Shown one piece after another: positions 26,118 to 35,600 of a DNA stretch of 64,000 nt. The stretch lies in NCBI RefSeq assembly GCF_023093595.1, contig NZ_JALLIK010000110.1:222140-286139 (forward strand). Reading direction: 5' to 3'. The notes beneath the pieces are model-generated. The model was not told the origin of the DNA. It saw only the letters and a list, made by a program, of their open reading frames with translations, and ran no database searches. The stretch is from Thauera aromatica_A (lineage in GTDB: Bacteria; Pseudomonadota; Gammaproteobacteria; Burkholderiales; Rhodocyclaceae). The translations under genes and the position numbers were made by a program. Numbering within the stretch: position 1 is the stretch's first letter; each line of letters opens with the position of its first letter.

Positions 26118-27677
26118 CTAAGGTGCCGGAGGAAGGCTGCCGCCTTCCGGAAGCGGCCGGGCGCGGTTGCGGACGAGGCGCGATGCCATTCCCAGCACCG
26201 TCAGCAAGGCGAGGCCCAGCGCCACCCGGTCCCCCCAGCGCGCATAAGGCGTCTGTCCCGCGTAGCCCTGCACCGTCGCACGCAGCACGCCGCGCTCGAA
26301 CCCGGGCAGCACCGCGGCGACACTGCCGTCGGGAAGGACGACTGCGGTCATCCCGGTGTTGGTCGAACGCAGCATCGGCCGTCCGGTCTCCAGCGCGCGC
26401 ACGCGCGCGATCTGCAGGTGCTGGGGCTGGGCGAGCGAGTCGCCGTACCAGGCAAGGTTGGAGAGGTTGAGCATCAGCGTCGCGGCCGGCAGCGCGCGGA
26501 TCAACTCGGCGCCGAACAAATCCTCGTAGCAGATGTTGAGCGCCACCTGCTGGCCGTCGAGCCGCATCGGCGGCTGCTCGGGCGCGCCCCGGGTCTGGTC
26601 GGACATCGGAATGCTGGCGAGGCGGTAGAACCAGCCGAACAGCGGCGGCGAATACTCGCCGAAGGGCACCAGATGCCGTTTGGCATAGTGCTGGGGCTCG
26701 CCCCCGCCCAGGCTCATAGCGGCGTTGAAGATCCGCCCCGCCTCGTCGCGATGGAAGACGCCGAGCACGAGCTGGCCGCCGGCTTCACCGGCAAAGCGTT
26801 CGAGGAGCGCGAGATAGCCTTCGGGCAGGTGGTCGACGAGCGTCGGCAGGGTGGTTTCGGGGAGGACGACGATAGCCGGCGGGTCCGCACCGGCGAAGGC
26901 GGCGCGCACCAGTTCCAGATTGACCCGCAGCACTTCGGCGAAGCGCTCGGGGTCCCACTTCATGCTTTGCTCGAAGCGGGTCTGCACCAGCGCGACCTCG
27001 ACCGGCGCCCCGGCCGGCGTCGTCCATCCACGGCCGAGCAGCCCGCTGCCGACGAGCAGCAGGCCACCCAGCAGCACCGCCGCGCCCCCGGCACGGGCCG
27101 GGCGACGCCAGTCGGCAAAGGCGAGCAAGGCGCCAGCGAAGGCGAGCAGGCCGCCCACGCCATACACTCCGATCAGCGGCAGGAAGCCGGCGAGCGGACT
27201 GGGCGGCGTCTGCGAATAACCGATCGCGAGCCACGGGAAGCCGGTAAACAGCACCCCGCGCAGCCATTCCGCGAGCAGCCACAGGGCACCGAACAGCGCC
27301 GCCGACCCCAACGCCCCCGCCCGCCCCGACGCCGAGCGGCGCTCGCCCCGGCCGCGCAGACGGACGAAGGCGGCCCCCGCCAGCGCCGGATAAAGCGCGA
27401 GGTAGGCGCAGAACAGCGCGATCGCGAGCGCGGCGAGCGGCGCCGGCATGCCGCCGTAGCGCTCGAGCGCGACATACAGCCAGGACACGCCGGCGCCGAA
27501 GGCACCGAACCCCCAGCAGAAGCCGAGGCGGAAGCCGTCGGCCGCGCCCCCGGCGCGCCCGAGCAGGGCGGCGAGCACCGCCAGACTGGGCAGCGCGAGC
27601 GGGAACAGGCCGAACGGGGCGAAGGCGAACACCGCCCCCCCTCCGGCGAGCAGCGCGACAAGGGCCGGGCGCCGCAT
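26118..27677 (-). CDS. lnt: Apolipoprotein N-acyltransferase
   Basis: A 519-residue inner-membrane enzyme that adds the third acyl chain to lipoproteins. About six N-terminal helices are followed by a periplasmic nitrilase domain, whose catalytic triad is visible as Glu in VVLPETTLPT, Lys in YAKRHLVPFGEY and Cys in NICYEDLFG. ATG 27677 overlaps the corC stop (TGATG); a GTG one codon earlier is possible. The final helix is at the C-terminus. Confidence 0.95.
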   Translation of the reverse strand: MRRPALVALLAGGGAVFAFAPFGLFPLALPSLAVLAALLGRAGGAADGFRLGFCWGFGAFGAGVSWLYVALERYGGMPAPLAALAIALFCAYLALYPALAGAAFVRLRGRGERRSASGRAGALGSAALFGALWLLAEWLRGVLFTGFPWLAIGYSQTPPSPLAGFLPLIGVYGVGGLLAFAGALLAFADWRRPARAGGAAVLLGGLLLVGSGLLGRGWTTPAGAPVEVALVQTRFEQSMKWDPERFAEVLRVNLELVRAAFAGADPPAIVVLPETTLPTLVDHLPEGYLALLERFAGEAGGQLVLGVFHRDEAGRIFNAAMSLGGGEPQHYAKRHLVPFGEYSPPLFGWFYRLASIPMSDQTRGAPEQPPMRLDGQQVALNICYEDLFGAELIRALPAATLMLNLSNLAWYGDSLAQPQHLQIARVRALETGRPMLRSTNTGMTAVVLPDGSVAAVLPGFERGVLRATVQGYAGQTPYARWGDRVALGLALLTVLGMASRLVRNRARPLPEGGSLPPAP

Positions 27678-28516
27678 CACTCGGCGGCGGTTTCGGCTCG
27701 CGCCTGGCGCTCGACCACCAGGGTGTGCACCCGCCGGCTGTCGGCGCGCAGGACCTGGATCTTCAGGCCTTCGAGTTCCACTTCTTCGCCGCGCTTGGGC
27801 AGGCGGCCGAAGTGGCGGATGACGAGGCCGCCGACGGTGTCGTATTCGTCGTCGCTGAAGTGGGTGGCGAAGGCCTCGTTGAAGTCCTCGATCTCGGTCG
27901 TGGCCTTGACCCGGTAGCGGCCGCTGTGGTCGAGGCGGATGTTGTCACCGGCCTCGTCGAAGTCGTACTCGTCTTCGATGTCGCCGACGATCTGCTCGAG
28001 CACGTCCTCGATCGTGACCAAGCCGGCGACGCCGCCGTACTCGTCGACGACGATCGCCATGTGGTTGCGTGACACGCGAAACTCGCGCAGCAGCACGTTG
28101 AGGCGTTTGGACTCGGGCACGAACACCGCCGGGCGCAGCATGTCGCGCAGGTCGAACTCGCGCCCGGCGTAGTAGCGCAGCAGGTCCTTCGCCAGCAGGA
28201 TGCCGGCGACGTCGTCCTTGCCGTCGCCGATCGCGGGAAAGCGCGAGTGCGCGGTATCGATGACGAAGTTGGCGATGGTTTCGATCGAATCGTCGAGATG
28301 GATGCAGTCCATCTGGGCGCGGGGGATCATCACGTCGCGCACCTGCATGTCGGGCATCTGCAGGGCGCCTTCGATGATCGAGAGGGCGTCGGCGTCGATC
28401 AGGTTGCGGTCGAACGCCGAATGCAGCAGCGCGAGCAGTTCGTCGCGATCTTCCGGTTCGCGCGAGAGAAAGGCCGAAAGTCGCTCGAGTAACGAAGGTT
28501 TAGGGGGGCTGTCCAT
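27677..28516 (-). CDS. corC: CorC/HlyC-type CBS-domain protein
   Basis: A 279-residue cytoplasmic protein with paired CBS domains (DVMIPRAQMDCIHLDDSIE; ILLAKDLLRYY; MAIVVDEYGGVAGLVTIEDVLEQIVGDI) and a C-terminal CorC_HlyC domain (VGGLVIRHFGRLPKRGEEV). Associated with magnesium/cobalt efflux or with Lnt function; located directly before lnt as in E. coli (ybeX-lnt). The ATG at 28516 (MDSPPKPSLLERL) is the family start. Confidence 0.94.
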   Translation of the reverse strand: MDSPPKPSLLERLSAFLSREPEDRDELLALLHSAFDRNLIDADALSIIEGALQMPDMQVRDVMIPRAQMDCIHLDDSIETIANFVIDTAHSRFPAIGDGKDDVAGILLAKDLLRYYAGREFDLRDMLRPAVFVPESKRLNVLLREFRVSRNHMAIVVDEYGGVAGLVTIEDVLEQIVGDIEDEYDFDEAGDNIRLDHSGRYRVKATTEIEDFNEAFATHFSDDEYDTVGGLVIRHFGRLPKRGEEVELEGLKIQVLRADSRRVHTLVVERQARAETAAE

Positions 28517-28575
28517 GTTGTGTTTCGGGATCTCCGCTTCAGACCGGGCCGCGGTGCACAAGGCGCGCGCACGGC

Positions 28576-29340
28576 TCAGGCATAGGGATCAGCATAACCG
28601 AGGCCGCGGAGGATTCCGGTTTCGAGTTGTTCCATTTCCACGGCCTCGGCTTCGGTCTCGTGATCGTAGCCTTGGAGGTGCAACATACCATGCACGACAA
28701 GGTGAGCGAAGTGGGCCTCCAGGGTCTTGCCCTGCTCGGCCGCCTCGCGCACCACGACCGGCACGCACAGCACCAGGTCGCCGGCCAGCGGCAGTGCGGC
28801 GGCCGCGGGCAGCCCGGCCGGGCCTTCGCCTTCGGCATACGCGAAGGTGAGCACATTGGTGGCGTAATCCTTGCCGCGATACTCGCGGTTGAGCTCGCGC
28901 CCCTCGGCCTCGCCCACCAGGCGGACCGCGACTTCCGCGTCGCGCTGGAGCGCGGCCTGCGCCCAGCGCCGGATCTGGTGTTTTTTCGGGATGCCGGCCT
29001 TGTCCTGACCCTCGACCGCCTTCTGCACCGCCAGCGTCAGCACCGGCGGCGCAGTGCGCGGCGGGCGCTCGGGCGGATCTTCGAAGTGCACGTCCTGATG
29101 GACATCGACGCGCACGGTGAGCAGGTTGCAGGCGCCCGGCTGCAACGACAGCATCGGCACCGCAGCCTCGTCGTCGGCATCGGTCTCGATCTCGAGATCG
29201 CCCCAGGCGCTCCCGGGAAAGGCCAGCAACAGCTTGCGGCCGTCGCCGAAATCGATTTCCAGGCGCTCGGCCTTGATCCGGGTCGCCTTGCCCCGGGCGT
29301 CGAAGGCGGTGATTTTCGGGTCAGTCGCCGGTTTCGCCAT
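28576..29340 (-). CDS. ybeY: Endoribonuclease YbeY with extra N-terminal domain
   Basis: A 254-residue protein. Residues about 100-254 are the YbeY metallo-RNase used in 16S rRNA 3' maturation and ribosome quality control, with the zinc motif HGMLHLQGYDH. The first about 95 residues (DARGKATRIKAERLEIDFGD to CNLLTVRVDVHQD) are not part of ordinary YbeY (about 155 residues) and look like a small beta-rich domain. ATG 29340 lies within the phoH 3' end, overlapping by 20 bases. The extension is one continuous frame with no internal start that obviously restores a standard-length YbeY. Confidence 0.9.
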   Translation of the reverse strand: MAKPATDPKITAFDARGKATRIKAERLEIDFGDGRKLLLAFPGSAWGDLEIETDADDEAAVPMLSLQPGACNLLTVRVDVHQDVHFEDPPERPPRTAPPVLTLAVQKAVEGQDKAGIPKKHQIRRWAQAALQRDAEVAVRLVGEAEGRELNREYRGKDYATNVLTFAYAEGEGPAGLPAAAALPLAGDLVLCVPVVVREAAEQGKTLEAHFAHLVVHGMLHLQGYDHETEAEAVEMEQLETGILRGLGYADPYA

Positions 29341-30349
29341 CTTTGCTCTCCTCGTCCTGTGCCTGTGCGCGAGTCGCAGTCGCAGCCCTGGCGCGCGCCA
29401 CGCGCTCAGCCTCGTTGTCGTAAGCTTCGACGATGCGTGCGACAAGCGGATGACGCACGACGTCTTCCTTGCTGAACTCGGTGAACGCGATGCCGCGCAC
29501 CTCCCCCAGCACCGCACGCGCTTCCTTCAGGCCGCTGCGCTGGCCGCGCGCCAGATCCACCTGGGTGAGGTCGCCGGTGACCACCGCCTTGGCGCCGAAA
29601 CCGATGCGGGTGAGGAACATCTTCATCTGCTCGGGCGTGGTGTTCTGCGCCTCGTCGAGGATGATGAAGGCGTTGTTGAGGGTGCGCCCGCGCATGAAGG
29701 CGAGCGGCGCGATCTCGATCAGGCTGCGCTCGAAGAGCTTGCCGACGCGATCGAAGCCCATCAGGTCGTAGAGCGCGTCGTAGAGCGGGCGCAGATAGGG
29801 GTCGACCTTCTGCGCCAGGTCGCCGGGCAAGAAGCCGAGGCGCTCGCCGGCCTCGACCGCCGGGCGGGTGAGGATGATGCGCTCGACCAGGTCGCGCTCG
29901 AAGGCGTCGACCGCGCTCGCCACCGCGAGGTAGGTCTTGCCGGTGCCGGCCGGGCCGATACCGAAAGTGATGTCGAACTCCTGGATGTTCTTCAGGTATT
30001 CCACCTGGCGCGGCGTGCGCCCGTGCAGCTCGGTGCGCCGGGTCATCAGCACCGGCGCCGGCTGCAGCGGATCGCCGCCGCTGCCGCGGCTGCCGACCTC
30101 GATCAGGCCGAGCTGCACGTCGTCGAGCGACAGGTCCTGGTCGGCACGCTCGTAGAAGTGCTTCAACGCCATCTCGCCGCGCAGCACCTGGGAAGGGTGG
30201 CCGGTCAGGGTGAATTGCTCGCCGCGCCGGCTCACCGTGATGTCGAAGGCGTTCTCGATCTGGCGCAGGTTTTCGTCGAGCACGCCGCACAGCCGGGACA
30301 AGCGCAGGTTGTCCACCGGTTCGAAGAAGACTTCCAGGGTTTTCGCCAT
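29321..30349 (-). CDS. ybeZ: PhoH-like ATPase (YbeZ)
   Basis: A 342-residue cytoplasmic ATPase with an N-terminal KH-like segment and a P-loop (GIGPAGTGKTYLAVA). Walker B is FIILDEAQNTTPEQMKMFLTR. YbeZ works together with YbeY in rRNA processing, and the two genes overlap here, as in most proteobacteria. The gene starts directly after the miaB stop. Confidence 0.95.
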   Translation of the reverse strand: MAKTLEVFFEPVDNLRLSRLCGVLDENLRQIENAFDITVSRRGEQFTLTGHPSQVLRGEMALKHFYERADQDLSLDDVQLGLIEVGSRGSGGDPLQPAPVLMTRRTELHGRTPRQVEYLKNIQEFDITFGIGPAGTGKTYLAVASAVDAFERDLVERIILTRPAVEAGERLGFLPGDLAQKVDPYLRPLYDALYDLMGFDRVGKLFERSLIEIAPLAFMRGRTLNNAFIILDEAQNTTPEQMKMFLTRIGFGAKAVVTGDLTQVDLARGQRSGLKEARAVLGEVRGIAFTEFSKEDVVRHPLVARIVEAYDNEAERVARARAATATRAQAQDEESKDGETGD

Positions 30350-31702
30350 TCAGGATTCCCGGGTGAGGATCTCGCCGCGCAGGCTGTGGGGCAGCGCGGC
30401 GGTGATGCGCACATCGACGAACTGGCCGATCAGGCGGTCGCGGGCGGACGAATCGGAGGGAAAGTTGACCACGCGGTTGTTGTCGCTGCGGCCCATCATC
30501 TCGGCCTCGGCGTTCTTCTTCGCTGCGCCTTCCACCAGGATACGCTGCACCGTGCCGACCATGGCCTCGCTGTTGGCCTGATACTGCGCGTCGATGCGCT
30601 GTTGCAGGCGGGCGAGCCAGGCGAGCTTGGTCTGCTGCGGCACCGGATCTTCGAGGTCGGCCGCCGGCGTGCCGGGGCGCGCGCTATACACGAAGCTGAA
30701 GGAGCCGTCGAAGCCGACGTCCTCGATCAGCTTCATGGTTTTGTCGAAGTCTTCCTCGGTCTCGCCGGGAAAGCCGACGATGAAGTCCGAGGTCAGCGCC
30801 AGATCCGGCCGCGCCGCGCGCAGCCGGCGCACCACCGACTTGAACTCCAGCGCCGAGTAGCCGCGCTTCATCGCCGCCAGCACGCGGTCCGAACCCGACT
30901 GCACCGGCAGGTGGAGCTGCGACACCAGCTTCGGGATCTTCGCGTAACAGTCGATCAGGCGCTGCGTCATCTCGCGCGGGTGCGAAGTGGTGTAGCGGAT
31001 GCGCTCGATGCCGGGGATTTCGGCCACGCATTCGAGCAGGAAGGCAAAGTCGCCCTGTTCGCCGTCCTCGCGAGTGAGTTCGCCGCGCCAGGCGTTGACG
31101 TTCTGCCCCAGCAGCGTGACTTCCTTCACCCCCTGCGCCGCCAGCCCGGCGACTTCGGCCAGCACATCCTCGAGCGGGCGCGACACCTCGTCGCCGCGGG
31201 TGTAGGGCACGACACAGAAGGTGCAGTACTTGGAGCAGCCCTCCATGATCGAGACGAAGGCGCTCGCGCCCTCGACGCGCGCCGGCGGCATGGCGTCGAA
31301 CTTCTCGATCTCGGGGAAGGAGATATCCACCTGCGAGCGCCCGCTGCGCTTGCGCGCCTCGATCAGGTCCGGCAGACGGTGCAGGGTCTGCGGGCCGAAC
31401 ACCACGTCCACATAGGGCGCGCGCCGGATGATCGCCTCGCCTTCCTGGCTGGCGACGCAGCCGCCGACGCCGATGATCAGCCCGGGCTTCTTCTGCTTGA
31501 GCAGCCGCACCCGGCCGAGGTCGTGGAACACCCGCTCCTGCGCTTTCTCGCGCACCGAACAGGTGTTGAAGAGGATCACGTCGGCCTCTTCCGGGTCGTC
31601 GGTCTTGACCAGTTCTTCGTCGGCACCGAGCACATCCGCCATCTTGTCGGAGTCGTACTCGTTCATCTGGCATCCGAACGTGCGGATGTAGAGCTTTTTC
31701 AT
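30350..31702 (-). CDS. miaB: tRNA-2-methylthio-N6-dimethylallyladenosine synthase
   Basis: A 450-residue radical-SAM methylthiotransferase modifying A37 of tRNAs that read UNN codons. The N-terminal UPF0004 domain starts MKKLYIRTFGCQMNEYDS, with cluster cysteines in GCQMN, NTCSVRE and GGCVASQ. The radical-SAM motif is CSKYCTFCVVPYTRG, and a TRAM domain ends the protein. ATG 31702 matches the family start; the longer open frame upstream is not coding in that frame. Confidence 0.97.
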   Translation of the reverse strand: MKKLYIRTFGCQMNEYDSDKMADVLGADEELVKTDDPEEADVILFNTCSVREKAQERVFHDLGRVRLLKQKKPGLIIGVGGCVASQEGEAIIRRAPYVDVVFGPQTLHRLPDLIEARKRSGRSQVDISFPEIEKFDAMPPARVEGASAFVSIMEGCSKYCTFCVVPYTRGDEVSRPLEDVLAEVAGLAAQGVKEVTLLGQNVNAWRGELTREDGEQGDFAFLLECVAEIPGIERIRYTTSHPREMTQRLIDCYAKIPKLVSQLHLPVQSGSDRVLAAMKRGYSALEFKSVVRRLRAARPDLALTSDFIVGFPGETEEDFDKTMKLIEDVGFDGSFSFVYSARPGTPAADLEDPVPQQTKLAWLARLQQRIDAQYQANSEAMVGTVQRILVEGAAKKNAEAEMMGRSDNNRVVNFPSDSSARDRLIGQFVDVRITAALPHSLRGEILTRES

Positions 31703-31752
31703 GATGGAAGGGAAATCACTGCAGGGCTGGGGGCGCGGCCATCGGTGACGGA

Positions 31753-32079
31753 TCAGCGCCCCGGCAGCGGCGTGGCGGCCTCTTGCGGGGTCAGGATCCA
31801 CACCCGATGCACCTGGCCATTGTTGTCGAGCAGCACGCGCACCGTGTGCTCGCCGCGGACGTATGCAGGCAACACGATGCGATTGCCGGTGTCGCGGATC
31901 TGCGCCCCCGGGCTCAGCCGCAGCGCCCGGTCCCCGATCTGGACCAGCCCCGCGGGCGAAAAGCGCATCTTCACCTTCGCCGCCTCGTCCGGAATCATCC
32001 GCGGCAGGGCCGCAGACACCAGGCTCGGCAGCAGGCCGAAGGCGGAAACCAGCAAGACGGAGAGCGGAAGCGCGCGCAA
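31753..32079 (-). CDS. Small exported protein of unknown function
   Basis: A 108-residue protein with a Sec signal peptide (MRALPLSVLLVSAFGLLPSLVSA, cleavage after residue 23), then a mainly beta mature domain (SPAGLVQIGDRALRLSPGAQ; RIVLPAYVRGEHTVRVLLD). I do not recognise a named family. It lies 50 bases upstream of miaB on the same strand and probably shares its transcript. The mature part reads like a small periplasmic beta-barrel or SH3-like domain, but this is a guess from the strand pattern. Confidence 0.7.
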   Translation of the reverse strand: MRALPLSVLLVSAFGLLPSLVSAALPRMIPDEAAKVKMRFSPAGLVQIGDRALRLSPGAQIRDTGNRIVLPAYVRGEHTVRVLLDNNGQVHRVWILTPQEAATPLPGR

Positions 32080-32239
32080 AGACAGACCGGAAAGATCCGG
32101 AACCGTGAGGAACAGGCGTCGAATGATCCCCGATCACCCCTCCCGTGTCAATGCAAAAGCCTTATAAATCAAGCCTTCCGCGAAAGGCGGCCGGCACGCC
32201 CGCCAGACCATGCAAGGGCGACGCACTGCATCGAGGCTA

Positions 32240-32269
32240 TTGACGCGGACAGCGCGGACCCGCTATATT
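32240..32269 (+). promoter_or_regulatory. Promoter of tRNA-Met
   Basis: TTGACG (32240-32245) and TATATT (32264-32269) are spaced by 18 bases, placing the start about 6 bases before the mature tRNA 5' end. Both elements are one base off consensus or better. Confidence 0.65.
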
Positions 32270-32282
32270 CGCGCGCTCGGTT

Positions 32283-32359
32283 GGTGATGTAGCTCAGACG
32301 GTTAGAGCGATGGATTCATAACCCATAGGTCGGCGGTTCGATTCCGCCCATCACCACCA
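32283..32359 (+). tRNA. tRNA-Met (CAT), elongator type
   Basis: A 77-base tRNA with acceptor stem GGTGATG/CATCACC, discriminator A and encoded CCA. The D-arm is GCTC/GAGC, the anticodon loop TTCATAA carries CAT, and the T-arm GGCGG/CCGCC has the loop TTCGATT. The fully paired acceptor stem (G1-C72) identifies an elongator and not the initiator tRNA. The top pair of the anticodon stem is A31-C39, a mismatch; the rest of the stem pairs normally. Confidence 0.95.
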
Positions 32360-32371
32360 ACCAAATCAAGC

Positions 32372-32409
32372 AGCAAAAAGGCCGACCCTGCGTCGGCCTT
32401 TTTGCTTTT
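32372..32409. terminator. Rho-independent terminator after tRNA-Met
   Basis: A perfect 15-base stem, AGCAAAAAGGCCGAC with GTCGGCCTTTTTGCT, has a 5-base loop and is followed by TTTT. It ends the tRNA transcript. Because the A-tract mirrors the T-tract it could also stop transcription from the large minus-strand gene. Confidence 0.85.
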
Positions 32410-32600
32410 GATCCGCGGGTCGGAGCCATCGCCGGGTTTCGGGCGGGGATGCTTCCCACGATTCCGGCAGCTGAGACCGCTCATCGCCCCATCCATCCTA
32501 TCCTCTAACACCCATCCCGGAGCCCACCTTGCGGCAAACCTGCTCAACCCGGCATTTGAGCAGGACCAACACGCTGGAAGCCAGCTCCGCTGTGGCCGAC
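32410..32600. other. Non-coding gap between tRNA-Met and the helicase gene
   Basis: About 190 bases without a convincing gene. The only open frame is an antisense artefact crossing the tRNA. There is no repeat of the tRNA 3' end here, so an attachment-site scar is not evident. Confidence 0.6.
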
Positions 32601-35600
32601 TTATCCCACTTCAAGCAAAACGCTCATCGGCGCGCTCCCGCTGTGCGCCTTGTACCGAACCCTTCCGCAATACATGAATGGCGCTGCCTTTCCGCCTGAC
32701 AACTTCGTTTCCCGCACGAAAAGATATAGCGTGATGCCCATTTTCTCGTGCTCGATAACCTCCCGGCCGCGCTTGCTCTCCGGTGTCGTCGAGTTCTGGC
32801 TCGACCATTGGAACGTGTGCTCGTCGACCCACCGATCCAGGTAGCGGTGATCTTCCGACTTGCCCTGCTTGTTGAGGGTAACGAGGAGCACGTGAGCGTT
32901 CCGCTCGGGTAGCACAACATGCCCGCTGTTCCAGTTTCCGGGGTTGAAGATCTCGCCGAACAACGCTGGAATGTCCTCGCGCATGAAGGATTCGCCCACA
33001 GCAAGCTCAAGCGGATCAATGACTGCCTTCAGGCGCGCGAGTGTGCGTAGCTCGTCGGCCATTTCGGGCGTGACGTGGATGTCTTCGTAATCCGGATTAT
33101 TAGCAACGAGGACGTAGCTGCCATCACGGTGTTTGGTGACGACGCGCAGAAGATATTGATCGTCCCCTGCTCGACCCTGACGCTCGATCGCCATGATGCT
33201 GCCGGTAATCGAGCCGGCGCTGGCCGGACTGACGAGTTCGAGGAGCAGATAGTCGCCGTCGCGGATCGGGTGCTTGCCGCCGTTCATCGAATTGCCCGAC
33301 GCGCGGGCAATAAAGTGGCGGGTAGGGTCGAGGCGGCCGTAGCCGGGACCTATGTGGCGATGCTCTTCAGCGTCGGCGCTTGCGGTGCGGAAGTGGCCGC
33401 AAGCGATGCGCAGATTGGGAAAATAGGGAAGCTCGTCCCCTTCCGGACGTTCACGCCGGAAGGGGATCACGTTGTCGGGGATGGTCGTAGACGCGCGCCG
33501 CGCTTCATAGGCAGCAAGGCGATAGTCGATGAGCTCCTGCATCATTTCCGTCAGCGTTTCCCGCTGTTCGGGCGCGACCTGGAAAGAGGGCTCGAAGTGA
33601 TCGTTTCGAGTGCGGAACAGGTTACTTTTCCCCGCAGATTGGTTGCCGCCGATCCAGGCATTCACCGGATTGTCGCGCCAGTAGCGTTGCCAGCCGACAC
33701 TCGTTCCGTCTTGGGTGTCTTCAAGGGGGTCGGGAAGGTCCGCGAGCAGCGGCCGGCGGCGTTGCATGATCTGCCATGAGCGTTCGGCCAGTTGCGCGAG
33801 GGCAGGCGCAATACGCCAGCCGTCGAGTTCCTGGAAGGCTTCGAGCAGGACCATCTTGAAGCTTTTGGTCATCGAGGTGGTTTCGAGTTCGCGCAGCATG
33901 CCTTGGTGGGTATCGAGGAGGGCGGATTCTGCCTCGTCGAGATCCGCCATTGTTTGCACGAACCCGAACCAACTCGCGTATTCCTTCCGCATTCGCCCAA
34001 GGTTAGCGCCGCTGCGATAAAACTCCGCCAGCGTCGGGCGACGCCCCAACCCCTCACGCAGGGCCTCGTAGTCGCGGGCGATGCCATCCCCATCGAGCGA
34101 CTTGAGGAAGTCAATCAACTCCAGTTCAAAATTGATGTAGCAGCCCGTTGGCAACTCGAGCCGGCGAGCTTCAATCTTCCGCGCGAACTCGGCCAACTGC
34201 TTGTACGCGCTACCGATCTGTCCGAGCGCCTGCGGCTTATGCAGGAAGCTGTGGTGGTTTCCTATGAAGTCGAGCACCACCAGGCGCTCCTTGCCTTCAG
34301 CCCGGCGCAGGCCACGGCCGAGTTGTTGCAGGAAGAGAATTTTCGATTCAGTGGGCCGCAGCATCAGGACGGTGTCGATCGCGGGTAGATCAACACCTTC
34401 GTTGAAAAGATCGACCGAGAAAATCACCGCAAGCCGACCGTCGGCGAGTTGCTCCAGCGCTTCACCGCGTGCGAGTTCGGAGCCGGCGTAGACGGCGGCA
34501 GCTTCGATGCCTTGCAGGCGGAACTGCGTCGCCATGAACTCCGCGTGGCGGATCGACACGCAGAAGGCAAGGGTTCGCTGCTGGGCACGCTTACGCCATT
34601 CCTCGATGGCATGACGGGCTCGGGCGAGGGTTGCCAGTTTGTTCGACAGCCTGTCCGGGTCGAAGCGACCGTTGCGCCAGGGGATCTCCTTGTAATTGAC
34701 CGACTCGTCCCAGATTCCGTAGTAATGAAAGGGCGCAAGCAGCCCGGCTTCTATACCCGCAAACAGGTTGCGGTCGAAGACGAGGTTGTCGTCGCATAGG
34801 GACAGAATATCCGACTGATCGGTGCGATCCGGTGTAGCAGTAAGCCCAAGCAGGAATTGCGGCGCGAAATGGGCTAGCAACCGCCGATAGGTGGGCGCTG
34901 CAGCGTGGTGAAATTCGTCGACGACGATGTAGTCGAAGTGCTGCGGCGCGAAGCGCTCAAGATGAGCATTACGGCCGAGCGTCTGCACCGAAGCGCACAG
35001 CACGTCGACCTGGGTGTCGCGGGTCTGCCCCATGTAAAAGCCAACGTGCGCGCGGGGGCGGATGCGCACAAAGGTATCAGCGGCCTGGTTGAGGATCTCC
35101 TCGCGATGGGCGACGAAGAGTACTCGGCGGGCCCCCATCTGCTCAGCGTCAAAGGCAGCGAGCCAGGTCTTTCCGAGGCCCGTGGCAAGCACGACGAGGC
35201 CACGCCGGTAACCCTCGCGGCGGGTGTGGGTGAGCGCTGCGAGGGCTTCGCTCTGAATCGGCGTCGGGGTGGGCGATTTTTCGTTATCGTCGACACTCAG
35301 CTCGGCGGGACGCGGCGGCAAGCGGCGCATTTCATAGCGGTCGATCCAGGCGTCAGTGAGCTCGAACGCGCGTAAGTCGTGGAAGATCTCTTCGAAGCGG
35401 GCCCGTGCCTCAAGAAAACCGTCATCGCCGGGGTAGTCGACGCGGTAGTTCCACTCCAGCCCATCGGTCAGCGCAGAACGACTGATGTTGCTGGAACCGA
35501 CGAAGACGGTTCCGTGCAACTCGCTCTGCTCCGCGAAGTGAGTGAAGAGATAGGTCTTGAGGTGGAAGCTGCACCCGCGTGCCTCGAATATTCGCACTTG

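Noticed and set aside
29117..32167. 1016-codon plus-strand open frame
   Set aside because: It is antisense to ybeY, phoH and miaB, all with intact motifs. Long shadow frames are expected at this GC content.
32302..32547. Minus-strand frame ending in GRNRTADLWVMNPSL
   Set aside because: This is a known type of artefact: the antisense of a tRNA gene read as protein.
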